Positions 12,430-24,394 of a stretch of DNA of 64,000 nucleotides are shown here, piece after piece. The stretch covers positions 36,500,682-36,564,681 of the forward strand of contig NC_133104.1 of the NCBI RefSeq assembly GCF_022965805.1. The letters run 5' to 3'. This stretch comes from Primulina eburnea (Eukaryota > Streptophyta > Magnoliopsida > Lamiales > Gesneriaceae). The notes under the pieces are model-generated. The model saw only the letters and a program-made list of their open reading frames with translations, was not told where the DNA came from and did no database searches. The stretch's first letter is position 1. Each line of letters begins with the position of its first letter. The position numbers and the translations under genes were made by a program.

Positions 12430-12742
12430 AGGAAAAATGGCCGGAAAATATGAAAATCTAGGAGATTTGAAAAAGGTGGACAGTGCAAGGCGTGCTAGGG
12501 TTGTAATTCCAGACCGTCCCAGCGCGAGAAAGAAGAAATTTAAAAGCCGAGGCGATGAAAATTGCGCTACCGTGGTAATTCTGGACCTCCTCAGTGTGCC
12601 TGAAGGATTTTCAAGAGCACGAATAGAAAATGTCGCGCTAGGGCGGTAATTCTTAACTGCCCCAATGCGACTCAACATGGAAGCTTTTTTGTGGATGATT
12701 TCTTTATTTCTTTGGGTGGATTTTTAGACGCTAATAGGATAC
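12430..12742 (+). repeat. Part of an Athila/Tat-like LTR with GC-rich hairpin array
   Basis: Three units pair a GCGCTAGGGCGGT-like arm with an ACCGTCCCAGCGCG-like arm across about 8 bases (about 12490-12530, 12563-12600, 12632-12670). The sequence is interrupted at 12743 by the CACTA element and seems to continue at 16494. There it leads to a primer-binding-site-like string at 17416, so this block is probably the front part of an old LTR. Confidence 0.5.
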
Positions 12743-13892
12743 CTTCACTACAAAAAAATACTCTTACAGAAGCGGTTTTTTTCAATTTTAAGATCGGTTT
12801 TTAACCGCTCCAGCACTTGTACCACCGGTTGCAAAATCGCTCCTCTTATTGATGACCTTATATCTTATAGAAGCGGTTTTTTAAACCGATGGTACAAGTT
12901 TAAGAACCGCTTCTATTGTTTATTTTAGGTGCGGTTTGATAATGCTCGTACCCATCACGCATATTTACAACAGTTTCGAACCGTTTTTGTAGTTGTGTAT
13001 TTAGGAACTGTTTCAAAGTGTTCTAAAAGGCGTGAAGTGTAAGAACGGTCTTACACCTCTCCTACATGCCATGGATATAAGAGCGATTTCCAACCGCTAT
13101 TGATGTTGCCAATTAAAGAGCGATTTGAAACCAATTGTACATATTGTGAATATTACAACGGTTTTGGACTGCTCCCGTAGCTGTGCATTTAGGAGCCTCT
13201 TCAAAGCGTTAAAAAAGAGTGAGGTGTAAGAACGGTCATTCATCGTTCCTACGCGCCATCAATATAAGAGTGCTTTGCAACCACTATTGATGGTAGCAAC
13301 TGAAGAGCGGTTTGACACCGATCATACACGTCGCGCATATCACAATTTTAAGAGCGGTTGCAAATCACTCCTATATGACATCGATATAGGAGCAAGAAAT
13401 ATAGGACCGGTCTCAAACCGCTTTGGACACAGCTGGCAATAAGAATGGTTTTCCTCAGTTCCTATACGTTGTCAATATGAGAGTAGTTTTCAACCATTTC
13501 TAAATATATGAATTTAGGAGCAGTTGTAAACCACTTTTGAAAAAATACTGGATATAAGAACTTTTTGGAACCGTTCCTCAAGCCAATAACATTAGAACGA
13601 TTTCCAATCACTCTAGAAATTAATAATTTTGAAAACACTTCCAAACCAATCATGTGGATAAATTTGGGATTAATTTCTACTTTGTTGTCCAATCTGGATT
13701 CACAGATTCTAATCAAGATAATAAAGAACGCATGAAAGAAACAAGACCCAAGATCGTTCATAACCAAATACTCTTCAGATTCTTACATTAAAAACTAGAG
13801 GTTTTTAAGCTAAAAAATGCAGACATCACACCCACTAAGAACAAAGATCGTAAGCCTGAACCAAACCGGAAACCAGACTGCAAAGACTAATT

Positions 13893-14620
<728 letters not shown>

Positions 14621-14959
14621 CTCAAAGATTTGATATATAAATATTTGAAGAACAAATTTTAGAATTATATAAATATAAATATATGATCTTTGAAGTGACT
14701 TAATTATTATTACTTATAAATTAACACGACACTCTGAGTTTTACAATTTGTCTTCTATTTACATTTGTACATAAGTTTACTTTGGAAGCCACACCTTTAT
14801 TATTTATCGAGCATGTGTTCGAGTTTAAAGATATTCAGACTTGTTCGCAAGCTCAAACTTAAATTAAAAGCGCAATTGTTAAATTAGCGACAGTTTAATA
14901 AACAACCGTCGCTAATAGCGACAGTGTTTGCTTAACCGTCATAATGTTCCTAATAGTTA

Positions 14960-16330
14960 TATCAACATGAGCAGTTTGTAGTAGCGGTTTATAAAACCAA
15001 TACTAAAAGTATTCAACATGTGTACTACATAATAGTAGTGGTTCATATAGCCAATACTAAATATATTCAAAATACATAATTTTCAAACCAATCGTAAAGA
15101 ATAGAGTAATAACAACGGTTCATAGGACCAATTTTGTGAAAACCGATGTTAAAAATATTCAGTATGAGCAGTTTTTCATAATGATGCTAATAGTAATATT
15201 AACAAGAGAAATTTTTAGCAGCAATTTATACAAAAAAGTTCTAAAAATATTCAGGCAAAAACTTGTGTGAGACGGTCTCACGGGTCGTATTTTGTGAGAT
15301 GGATCTTTATTTGGATGATCCATGAAAAAGTATTACTTTTTATGCTAAGAGTATTACTTTTTATTGTGAATATGGGTAGGATTGACCCGTCTCACAGATT
15401 GTGATCCGTGAGACGGTCTCACATGAGACCTACTCAAATATTCAATAGGTATAATTTCAAATTAATCCTAAAATAAAACCACAAAAACAGTTCATAGCAC
15501 CATTTTTGAGAAAATCGCTGCTAAAAATATATAATTTGAGCAGTTTACAAAATTCTCCTAATAGTTATATCAGCAAGAGCAGTTTGCACTATATGTATAT
15601 AAAACAAAAGCTAAAAGTATTCAATAGATATATTTTAAAAACAATCTTAAAAACTAGAGCAATAAAAGCGGTCTACGACGACGTTTTTGTGAAAACCGTT
15701 GTTAAATGTCTTTAATATGAGAAGTTTCCGGAATGCTCCTAATAGTTGTATCAATAAGAGCAATTTATAAAAGTATTTTATACGACCAATACTAAAAGTA
15801 TTTAATAGGTACAATTTCTAAACCCATCCTAAAAAAATAGAGCAATAAAAGCGGGCAACGACACCGGTTCTGTGAAACCGTGGTTAGATGTCTTCAATAT
15901 GAGCAGTTTCCGGAATGCTCCTAATAGTAATATCAATAAGAACAATTTATAGAAGCGGTTTATAAGATCAATACTAAAAGTATTCAATAGGTACAATTTC
16001 TAAACCTATCCTAAAAAAATAGAGCAATAAAAGCGGTTCACGACACAGGTTCTGTGTAAACCGCTGTTACATGTCTTCAATAAGAGCAATTTCCGAAATG
16101 CTCTTAATAGTTATATCAATAAGAGCAATGTATAGGAATGGTTTATACGACCAATACTAAATGTATTTAATAGGTGCAATTTTCAAATCAATCCTAAAAA
16201 ACAGAGCTATAAGGGCGGTCCACAACACCGGTTTTGTGAAACCACTATTAAAAATAATCAATTAGAGTAGTTTCCAGAATGGTTCTAATAGCTAAATCAA
16301 TAGGAGCAATTTATAGCAGCGGTTGATACA
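14960..16330. repeat. Subterminal tandem repeat array of the CACTA element, about 182-bp period
   Basis: A unit containing GAGCAGTTTCCGGAATGCTC, then ATATCAATAAGAGCAATTTA, then AAAGCGGTNNACGACACCGGT recurs near 14970, 15170, 15535, 15718, 15900, 16083 and 16265. Subterminal repeats are the usual transposase-binding regions of CACTA elements. The regular 182-bp spacing is clearest in the last four units. Confidence 0.8.
15255..15435 (-). mobile_element. MITE-like repeat, copy 2, nested in the CACTA element
   Basis: This is an inverted copy of the 10541-10726 repeat, with ends GTGTGAGACGGTCTCAC and GTGAGACGGTCTCACATGAG. It interrupts the 182-bp array and so arrived after the array formed. Confidence 0.85.
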
Positions 16331-16496
16331 AATCGGTACTAAAAATTGCACAACTAAAGCGGTTATGCGACCACTCCTAAAAGTAAGGAAATAGAAACGG
16401 TTTAAGTAAAATTGATTTTGTTGTTCAGTTTGCACGAGCGGTTTTAGAAGTGCTCCTCAAAAACCGCTTCTAAAAACACTTTTTTTTGTAGTGCTT

Positions 16497-18760
16497 AATA
16501 CATGAGGGTAGATCATCAAATTGGAGACAAGACAACCGCCACAAGCAAGGAACGAGATAGGAGAAGAGGGAAAGCAAGCGATCAAGAGAAGAACGAGAAT
16601 TTAACAACAGGAGAAGAACAAGAATTTAACAACAGGAGAAGAACAAGAATTTAACAACATTTTTCTCCTCATCTTTTAATTCAGTTAGGATTTATGGGAT
16701 CCTTCATCCTACCCCAAACATTTATGTTATGCATTCTTTTTGAAGATTGAATTTGGTTTTGTAACCATTCTTGATTATGTAATTGATTTTTTAGAGCAAC
16801 TTTGGAGCACGATCAACTTCGAAGTGATTATATGTGTTCGTAAAATCGAGATGAGATTTTATAACATGATAGAGTAACATGATCTATATATCTACAACTT
16901 GCATATACATTTAAGGTTGAGCACATGTTAATAGTCATAGTCCAATAGGTCCAAAACAAGATAATTCCATGGTTCGTTAATGCGATTACAGTTGTTAAAT
17001 AACACAAGAACACTTAGTTACTTTATTTTATTAATTATATTAATATAGCTCGAAAGAGCATATTCTGTCAAAAGCATGGTTTATGAATTGAAATTTAATC
17101 ATTAAAAAAAGTCAGGGTAGGTGAACTGAAATCCTCATAATTGTTTGTTTATTCATTTGATTTAAATTATTTTTGTTATGGTTGTTGAATTATCTTATTT
17201 TACTTTCAATTTAGTTTTATAAAATTTATCTCTTCGTTGTAGTTATCTGAATAATTGTGTTTAAAGTGAATTAATCTAATCAATCTCTATCGGAATAATA
17301 CTCGTAATTTGTACACTATACTGTAACTTAGACTCGAGCACTTGTGATTTATTCGAGTATAAAATATTTATTTTTATTGGGGATTTTCAATGTAAGAAAA
17401 TCTTGATCAAGTTTCTGGCACCATTGTTGGTGATTGTAATTGAATTTTTTTTTATTTTCATTACTTTCTTTAGTTAATTTTATTTATTATTGTAGTTCAC
17501 TCCTACATAATCTATATGTTTATATTTATTTTTTCAGGAATTTATCCTATCTAACACTTTAACATGTTCCACCAACAAGTATTCATAAATTTTTTCCACA
17601 ACGCGGAAAGGTATTCTACTGAGTGTGAGATAGATTCAATATGATAGCAAACGACTCTCGGTATCGTGATTGTTTTAAATATTTTCTTGGCCAAATTTTC
17701 TTTAGAGGTTTGGATGAAGTGACACGAATATGGGTAATTAGTAGTTCTCTGGCAATTGTCAGTCCCATATTTCGTCTAGACTAGATGATAAGATTATACA
17801 CTTGTTCAATTGATATAGCAGACTTTACCATCAGTATTGAGATCCTTCATTTCAGGGTAAGAACCACCAATACCATCCATAAATTTATTATTCAGATTTT
17901 ATAAACCAACCGTTTGATTATCAAGACAAGGATGAAAATAGTTTGTAATTGATCATGGATCGACTCGAGGTTATGGTGGATGAATACTTGGCATTGATTG
18001 AGGAAGCTATAAAAATCGACCTCAATCGGAAAATGTCTTGGAAGAAATATAATATGAAAATGAGACATCAATGAACTTGGGAGATGACTAAGTTCTCAAA
18101 ACTATCGATTTAAGTTCATCAGTAGTATTATCACACAAATCCACATGATCCTTCTTTTCCTCCAACACCGATTTCGAAGGACGTTTTCCCCCGAAAGCCA
18201 ACACCAATATTCTCTTCCCATTTTTATCATTATTCGTGGATTGTTGTTGAGGTGACAAGCTTACAGTTTGTACATCAAGCCAGACTTGAGTGCACATGGA
18301 GCCAAGACACATATGTGGTGTCATATGGCACTTACTTTGAGTGTCAATTGCTCTTTGATAAGTGCTTCTGAGGGTCAAACCGATGACTAAAAATCAGGCA
18401 CTACTTGGGAGACAACTGAAGGATTTTACTTGATCTTAATTTAGTTTGTTTAATTTAGTTCTTGCATCGAGTTCTTTTTTCTATTGACTTGATCATGTTT
18501 AATCTCTTAAATTTTCATGCAAGGTGTGTACATTGGAGGAAGTAGAAGATTGGTGCTTAAAAAATTTATTGCAGCTGAAGAATATTGATGTCCATCTGCA
18601 GTCCTCAAGACCACTACCTTAAAATCAACTTGGGAGTTCTTTTATTGTTTTTTTTACATTCCGTATTCATGCATTTAGTTTGTGTTTAGTTGAATTTTGT
18701 CTTGCATTTCTTGCATTGGGGAAATGCGAGCCTTTAGCATGGGTATGAGGTAATTCTTTT
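16497..18760 (+). mobile_element. Decayed Athila/Tat-like LTR retrotransposon (continues from 12430-12742)
   Basis: After LTR-like leader sequence, a primer-binding-site-like string TGGCACCATTGTTGGTGATT occurs at 17416. It is a mutated form of the TGGCGCC... sites of Athila/Tat elements. Near 18715, TGCATTGGGGAAATGCGAG resembles the polypurine/end region of such elements. No long ORF remains between these points; gag or pol is unreadable. The CACTA element splits the left part. Confidence 0.5.
16586..16660 (+). repeat. 25-bp tandem repeat, three units
   Basis: Three copies of a unit GAGAAGAACAAGAATTTAAC plus ACAG lie end to end. The first copy has one difference. Confidence 0.9.
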
Positions 18761-19027
18761 CCTTTATTAATTATTTTTCATTTAAAAACACTTATCATGC
18801 ATTGTGTTGTGTCGAGTCATATGAAAACTAGTTGGTGGTGAAGAGATTGATAATTGTTGGTTAATGATGAATATGAATTGATGACATACTTGTTCACTAA
18901 TGTTAGTTACTTCATCACTTTAAGACACACATGTTATTGAAGCCTGAAATTTTGTGTGAATGTTGAATACTTATAAGCATGTATGTTGGAACTAGTAAAG
19001 TGTGTGAATAATAGTGAAATTAAATTT
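18761..19027. other. Unannotated AT-rich spacer
   Basis: No gene or clear repeat boundary is visible. It may be further decayed retrotransposon sequence. Confidence 0.4.
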
Positions 19028-20102
19028 TGTTGGACTTTATAAGTTTCGGAATTTGACAAACTGACCAGTAACCGATCAGAAGACTTGAACTGAACCAATA
19101 ACTAAACTGAAAGAACGTAACTGAACTGAATGAGACTTACAAGTAGAACTGAAGTAAACAAAATAAAGTTCTCGAAGGAAATGATAAAGTCTCAAACTGA
19201 TGAATCGAAGGTGGAAAAACTGGCCGATACCAGATCTGAAGAACTAAATGTGTTAATCGCAGAATTCGTATAATCGAAAACTGAAATGATGTTTTCAAAC
19301 TGAAAGGACATCAATTCGAACTGATGTAGACCAGCTGAACTAATTAGTTGACCAGTTTGACATCTGATCAGTTAGTCACGTTATCAGTTGCAATTTGAAT
19401 CTCAACATATGAATCATAACAGTCTAATACATCGTATCTCTGTCAGGAAAACTCATATACGCGGACTAAAATACGATTCAACAGATATTAATTATTAAAT
19501 GCATTCAATGTGACCATTTGAATCGGAGAATATATATAGCTGATGAGTTCAGTATGAAAATTTTAACAATTACGAACAACAATAACAAAGAGAACAATCA
19601 ATCAATTGCGATTTACTTTCAATTTTTATTCATTTTGCAAATCATAAATTCTAGCTCACACTTCATTGTTTTATTCGTATTGAGCTATTCAGTTATCAAT
19701 TGATAAGTGAAAAGAAAATCTAAGAGTTTCAATTTGATATTGTTTATGTCTAACTGATGTGGGTTATTACATTCCATTGAATTTAATCAAAGTATTGTAG
19801 TGAATTCATATCTTTGAGATAGAAGGGGTGAAGTATGTGCATTTGAAGACTCTAAACATTCATAAAAATCTTTGTGTCCATCGTTTTATTCATTAAGTTA
19901 TTACGATATCCCAGCCAAAATATCAAATCCATCTTTGAGTTTATTTCCGCAATAGTATCATTAGTTGACTGATCGATATAGACATACGAGGTTTCAGTAT
20001 CGGTTCATCAAAGAACTGATTCATATTTAAAAAAAATTAAAAAACTGAGTGTTTATTCAATCTCTTTTCTAAACAGTTCTCCCATATTAACTGATCCTAA
20101 CA
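19028..20102 (+). mobile_element. Probable solo LTR (copia-like), imperfect TSD
   Basis: It starts TGTTGGACTTTATAAG and ends ACTGATCCTAACA, i.e. TG...CA. Flanking pentamers are AATTT (19023-19027) and AATGT (20103-20107), a four-of-five match. The interior is rich in AACTGA/CAGTT words. A second copy of the same LTR start lies inverted at 20529. No internal coding region is attached, hence solo LTR. Confidence 0.55.
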
Positions 20103-20449
20103 AATGTTTGTGGGGAATTTGAAGAGCATGAGGTGTTTGTTGAATTTGAATGGTATATTTTGAAACAAAGTTCTAAACAGCAACATGAAAACGATTAGGC
20201 AAACTTTCTTGGATATTAACTAGAGTTAAGCCTATTATGAATCATGATTTTTTATGAAACACGTCTTTACATCAAGCCAAAACAGTGTACCCTAGAGGAA
20301 TAAAAACCCCAAAATCCAAATATTTATATTCCAAGGAGTACGTATGTGAAAATTTTCAATTGTAAAAGAAGAAAAAAAATTTCATGCAAAAAAAAAAATG
20401 AAAAAAGTTGAGGAGGAGCCAAATAAATAAATGAAATCATATTCGACTA

Positions 20450-20529
20450 GCAGTTTGCATAATTTAGATCAGTTAGTTCAATCGTTTAAGCATTCAGTTT
20501 GTCAAACATCCGAAATTCAGTTTCCAACA
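20450..20529 (-). repeat. Inverted fragment of the same LTR family
   Basis: Read on the minus strand from 20529 it begins TGTTGGAAACTGAATTTCGG and then TTTGACAAACTGA. This aligns with the start of the LTR at 19028. The fragment fades out after about 80 bases. Confidence 0.6.
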
Positions 20530-21328
20530 TAATCCCAACATGATTAAACAATAACACACGCAAACCATACGATTTAGAGAAAAGTGAGGTTTTATACTAT
20601 CTTTGGTGTATCATTTTCTCATACTCAAGACGCAAAGTAAGTTTTAAATTTTAAATTTTGTCATACAAAATTAATCTTTGGCACTCATATGGTTTAATCA
20701 TAACAAGATGATGTTTAATGAAAATTTACCTCTAAACGTGTTATGTTTGGTAATGAATTCAATTATTTCGGGATTAACGAAAATAGATCTTATTGTAAAT
20801 CCCTATGAATGGACCACCTCCTCGAAGAATTTCAAAATTTTCTGTGAATCCTTCTTCAAGATCTCCTCTATCAAGTCCACAAAATGCGACTTTGATATTT
20901 TTCTATAATACACCAGAAATCTAGATTTGTTTTTTTAACATAAATCTAGAAAAAATTTGGTGTCAAGATGATGTACAAATGTGGCGCACAAAATCCCCAA
21001 AATCTATGTATGAATTTTAGCCACTTGATGTGTGAGAGAGAAAATTTTTGAAAATATGGAGTTAATTGTCTCAAACAATAAAATCACGTAGCCTATTAAT
21101 AGATGAATGACCAACCCATGTAAGTCATCTACTAGTTTGATTGACATATGATTTGTTCCTAAAATTAGAACTTGCACAATCCAAATCAATCAAAACTCTC
21201 CAAATAAATTAAATCAACTTTTGATTCATTTCATAATACCGATTGACGATCGAATATCACCAATATAACGACTATAAATAACTTGCTATTGTGATATGTG
21301 GTTCGATTTTGGACCCGCTAAAAACTTT
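20530..21328. other. Intergenic, nothing recognised
   Basis: AT-rich sequence with no convincing ORF, RNA gene or repeat border. Confidence 0.4.
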
Positions 21329-21333
21329 CATGG

Positions 21334-23711
21334 TGTGGGGACCCAGACGCTAGTCATCTTCTTAATCGTTATTAGGATCAATATATTAGTCAAGTAATTA
21401 GGGTCATAAAATATATTTTTTTTAAATTGCGGAACGTAATGGAATTGATATAATATACAAATCAGTATACATGTACAAATTTAATACAACAATGTAAATT
21501 CAATTAACTAAGGTTCAACTACTACATGTCAAGAGCTGAAACCTATTTACATCCAAGTCCTGTAATCACCACGCTAATCTCAATTTCTCATCTTCTTCTC
21601 GACCCTGATCCTGTCCCACCTGTTGTCATGCACACATACAAACAAGACAACAGCCGGATAACTCCGGTGAGAATAAATCCATGTATAAACAATGTGTACA
21701 TGCCATGGTATAATAAAGCATGAAACAGATATCACTACATGTATCATAATCTGACAATGCGAATCGATATCAAACTGTAAATAAAACATGAATTGTAATC
21801 TACGAAACATAATTTATACAATCTGTAATTCAACTAATGACTCGGCATCTCAGACTCGACTCATCTCTCATCTAATCTAGGGATCCGGTGAATAAGAACG
21901 TAACAAGTCTCCCACCTACTACTACCGGTCGCGGTGGCGGTACGTTCTTATTTCTGGACTTTGGTCTAGTTTATATCGAATAATCTGTAATAAGGATGCT
22001 ATCTGTATCTGAAGCATCTCAATATACCAAACGTCCAGTGTCTTGGCATGTCTGTCCAAGACTAAACCTATTCTGACAATGTGCAATGGGCCAGTGACGC
22101 CTCTGTCATAGTCTAGCCCCTCTGTCATAGTCTAGCCCCTCTGTCAGTGACTCTCACTCAATAGCTCTCTGCTTTCTACTTTCTAATTCAATAGAATAAA
22201 CATAATCATTAAAACACAAAGGTATAAAAACAATACCATACAAGTATGTGGTTTAGGGAAACTCGAGTTAAATCTAACTCAAGTCGATCTCCCAGTTAAC
22301 ATCGATTTATACATTTCTCTTCTCGGTCTGACGAAGTTGAAGTCTCGGATTCTAATTTGTCCATTCCAATCTGACAATGACAATACCGAATAGTCACGAT
22401 ATCAATATACATTTTCGAATCAATACTGGATATCTTCAGAACTCAATCAAATTCTATTTAATGGCATAACTGCACAATAACGATATACCCAGTAATAACA
22501 TATCTATCAGATATCGATCCCAACCTCACAGAATTAATGATAATACAAATCTGATCTTCAATCTCAATCAATACTGAATCTAATCGAAATCCATTTACTG
22601 ATGTTTCGACGGTATAGCTAAACAATCTCGATATTCCCTTCATTACAATATTAACAGATATCAGGCTCAACTCATAATCAATAACAAACTCAAATCAATA
22701 CATGTACTTATCACTATTTCATTTCAATACATATCGACGGCATAACGGCGTAGTTTCTCGATACCGATCAACTCAAACAACAATAATCAAATCTCAACAA
22801 TGCATAGTCGATACCATATCATCACAATAACTCATACTCCTCAACAACATCAATCCAAAGGCTCAAAATCTGTATAATCATACACATATATGCTGGAATT
22901 TCATAACAATCACATATCCTATCCGTTCTTTGATCCGATTGCGAATAAACGTTGCTTATAATCATAGGAACATATAATCTCACTCATATCCAAATTTCCC
23001 CAACATATAAACTTCAAACCATCTAGGAAATGAATAAAACTTACATCCTCTTGAAGTGCTTGGTGAGAGCAACACAAATCTGAACTCGGATTGAAAATAG
23101 GATGAATATATCTTGCACAAGTTAAATTCTAAGCTACAAGAAACTTGAAGGAATTCTGAAGCTTTCTCGGTGGTCTGATGCTTAAGGACGAAGGAATGAA
23201 GACCAGAAGATATATCTTGCATGGTGAGGAACACATGGCTTATTCTTTGTTCAACACGCTAGATCGCGGGTGCGCTATCGTCCAGACCGTGGGTGTGCTA
23301 CGCTTACGGCACCACATCCAAAAATTCAGAAATAGCGACCGCGGGTGCGCTCAGTCATGTATCGCGGGTGCGGTGACCTCACTGTAGTAACACCGCGGGT
23401 GCGCTCTTTCTTGACCGCGGGTGCGCTTAGCTCTCGGCATCTCCTTCCAAATTTTCAACATCGACGACCGCGGGTGCGGTCCTGTTTTCACCGCGGGTAC
23501 GCTCACCCTACTGTATCACATCCAAAATTTCAGAATAACAACCGCAGGTGCACTAGCTCTTGCACCGCGAGTGCGGTCTTGCTACTGTAAATCTTCCACA
23601 TTTCATGAGCCACAACCGCGGGTGCGATAGAATACTAGGCACGAGTGCGGTCACTTCTTCAAGCAACACTTCATAATTTCATTTAACCAACCTATAATCT
23701 CGGGCATTATA
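21334..23711 (-). mobile_element. Solo LTR of a gypsy-like element, TSD CATGG
   Basis: A perfect 5-bp duplication CATGG flanks it (21329-21333 and 23712-23716). On the minus strand it begins TATAATGCCCGAG and ends GGGTCCCCACA. Its end region is homologous to the solo LTR at 46040-47994: both carry the CAGGTGGGACA/TGACAACAG region, TTACGTTCCGCA and a TAGCGTC...CCCCACA terminus. No internal region or second LTR is present, so I read it as the product of LTR-LTR recombination. At 2378 bp it is a long LTR. Confidence 0.88.
23265..23645. repeat. GC-rich paired 14-bp motif array inside the solo LTR
   Basis: About twelve copies of ACCGCGGGTGCGCT or close variants occur in six pairs. Members of a pair are 8-18 bases apart and pairs are spaced by about 60 bases of ordinary sequence. 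The array lies 70-450 bases from the LTR start. All copies point the same way. Confidence 0.9.
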
Positions 23712-23716
23712 CATGG

Positions 23717-24389
23717 TGACTGTCAAATTCGGAACACTTCCACACAAATTAGACAATTGTATTCTCTAAACTGTTTTTAGCATTTTTACTCTTTCTCTTC
23801 ATATTCTAGCAATAAATACACTTATAAACTCCTTTATAAGCAAACAAAGTTTGTCTGTATCAAACTCCAGTGCCAAATTCAGCAATTTGAATTTGATTAT
23901 CTCAACGGGAACTAAGAAATCAATACTTGTGTGATCCTCAATGGTTCATAAATACAGCTAGCTCTGGGGTCCACATCTCATTTTGATTTAGGATAACTTC
24001 ATCCTTTATTCGGGATTATCGTAGTTAGCTTTGTTCTATGTTTCAAGCCTTTGATCATAAGAACATCAGAACTAATTTCTGATTGTACCCGTAGAATCGT
24101 GGTAAGAGCATCTATTACTATCACCCCATGAATTCATTAATAGTGTTTGCAAGAACCAGTAGATTATAATTAACACACATTATAATTAACACACAATACA
24201 ATCCATTCATCTCAAATATCGCTACCGAATCTAAAATCATTGGTATATAGACGGTTGCATATGAATTTGATAACGATGATATGTATCTTTGAGTGATCAT
24301 AATGACAATACATGTGCAACTAGGGATCCACTTAACCTTAAAGCATATTTTATACTATGTCCAGAGATTCAAAGCACTATAAACTCATT
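23717..24389. repeat. Older dispersed repeat, left part (interrupted)
   Basis: Sequence here seems to continue at 27076 once the solo LTR at 24395-27070 and one TSD copy are removed (...AAACTCATTAGATC|ATATACGATATC...). It has the look of an old copia-type LTR or leader, but no coding part is left. Confidence 0.4.
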
Positions 24390-24394
24390 AGATC

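Noticed and set aside
23165..23630. Plus-strand ORFs of 69-81 aa
   Set aside because: They read through the GC-rich ACCGCGGGTGCG array in a solo LTR; repeated peptides only.
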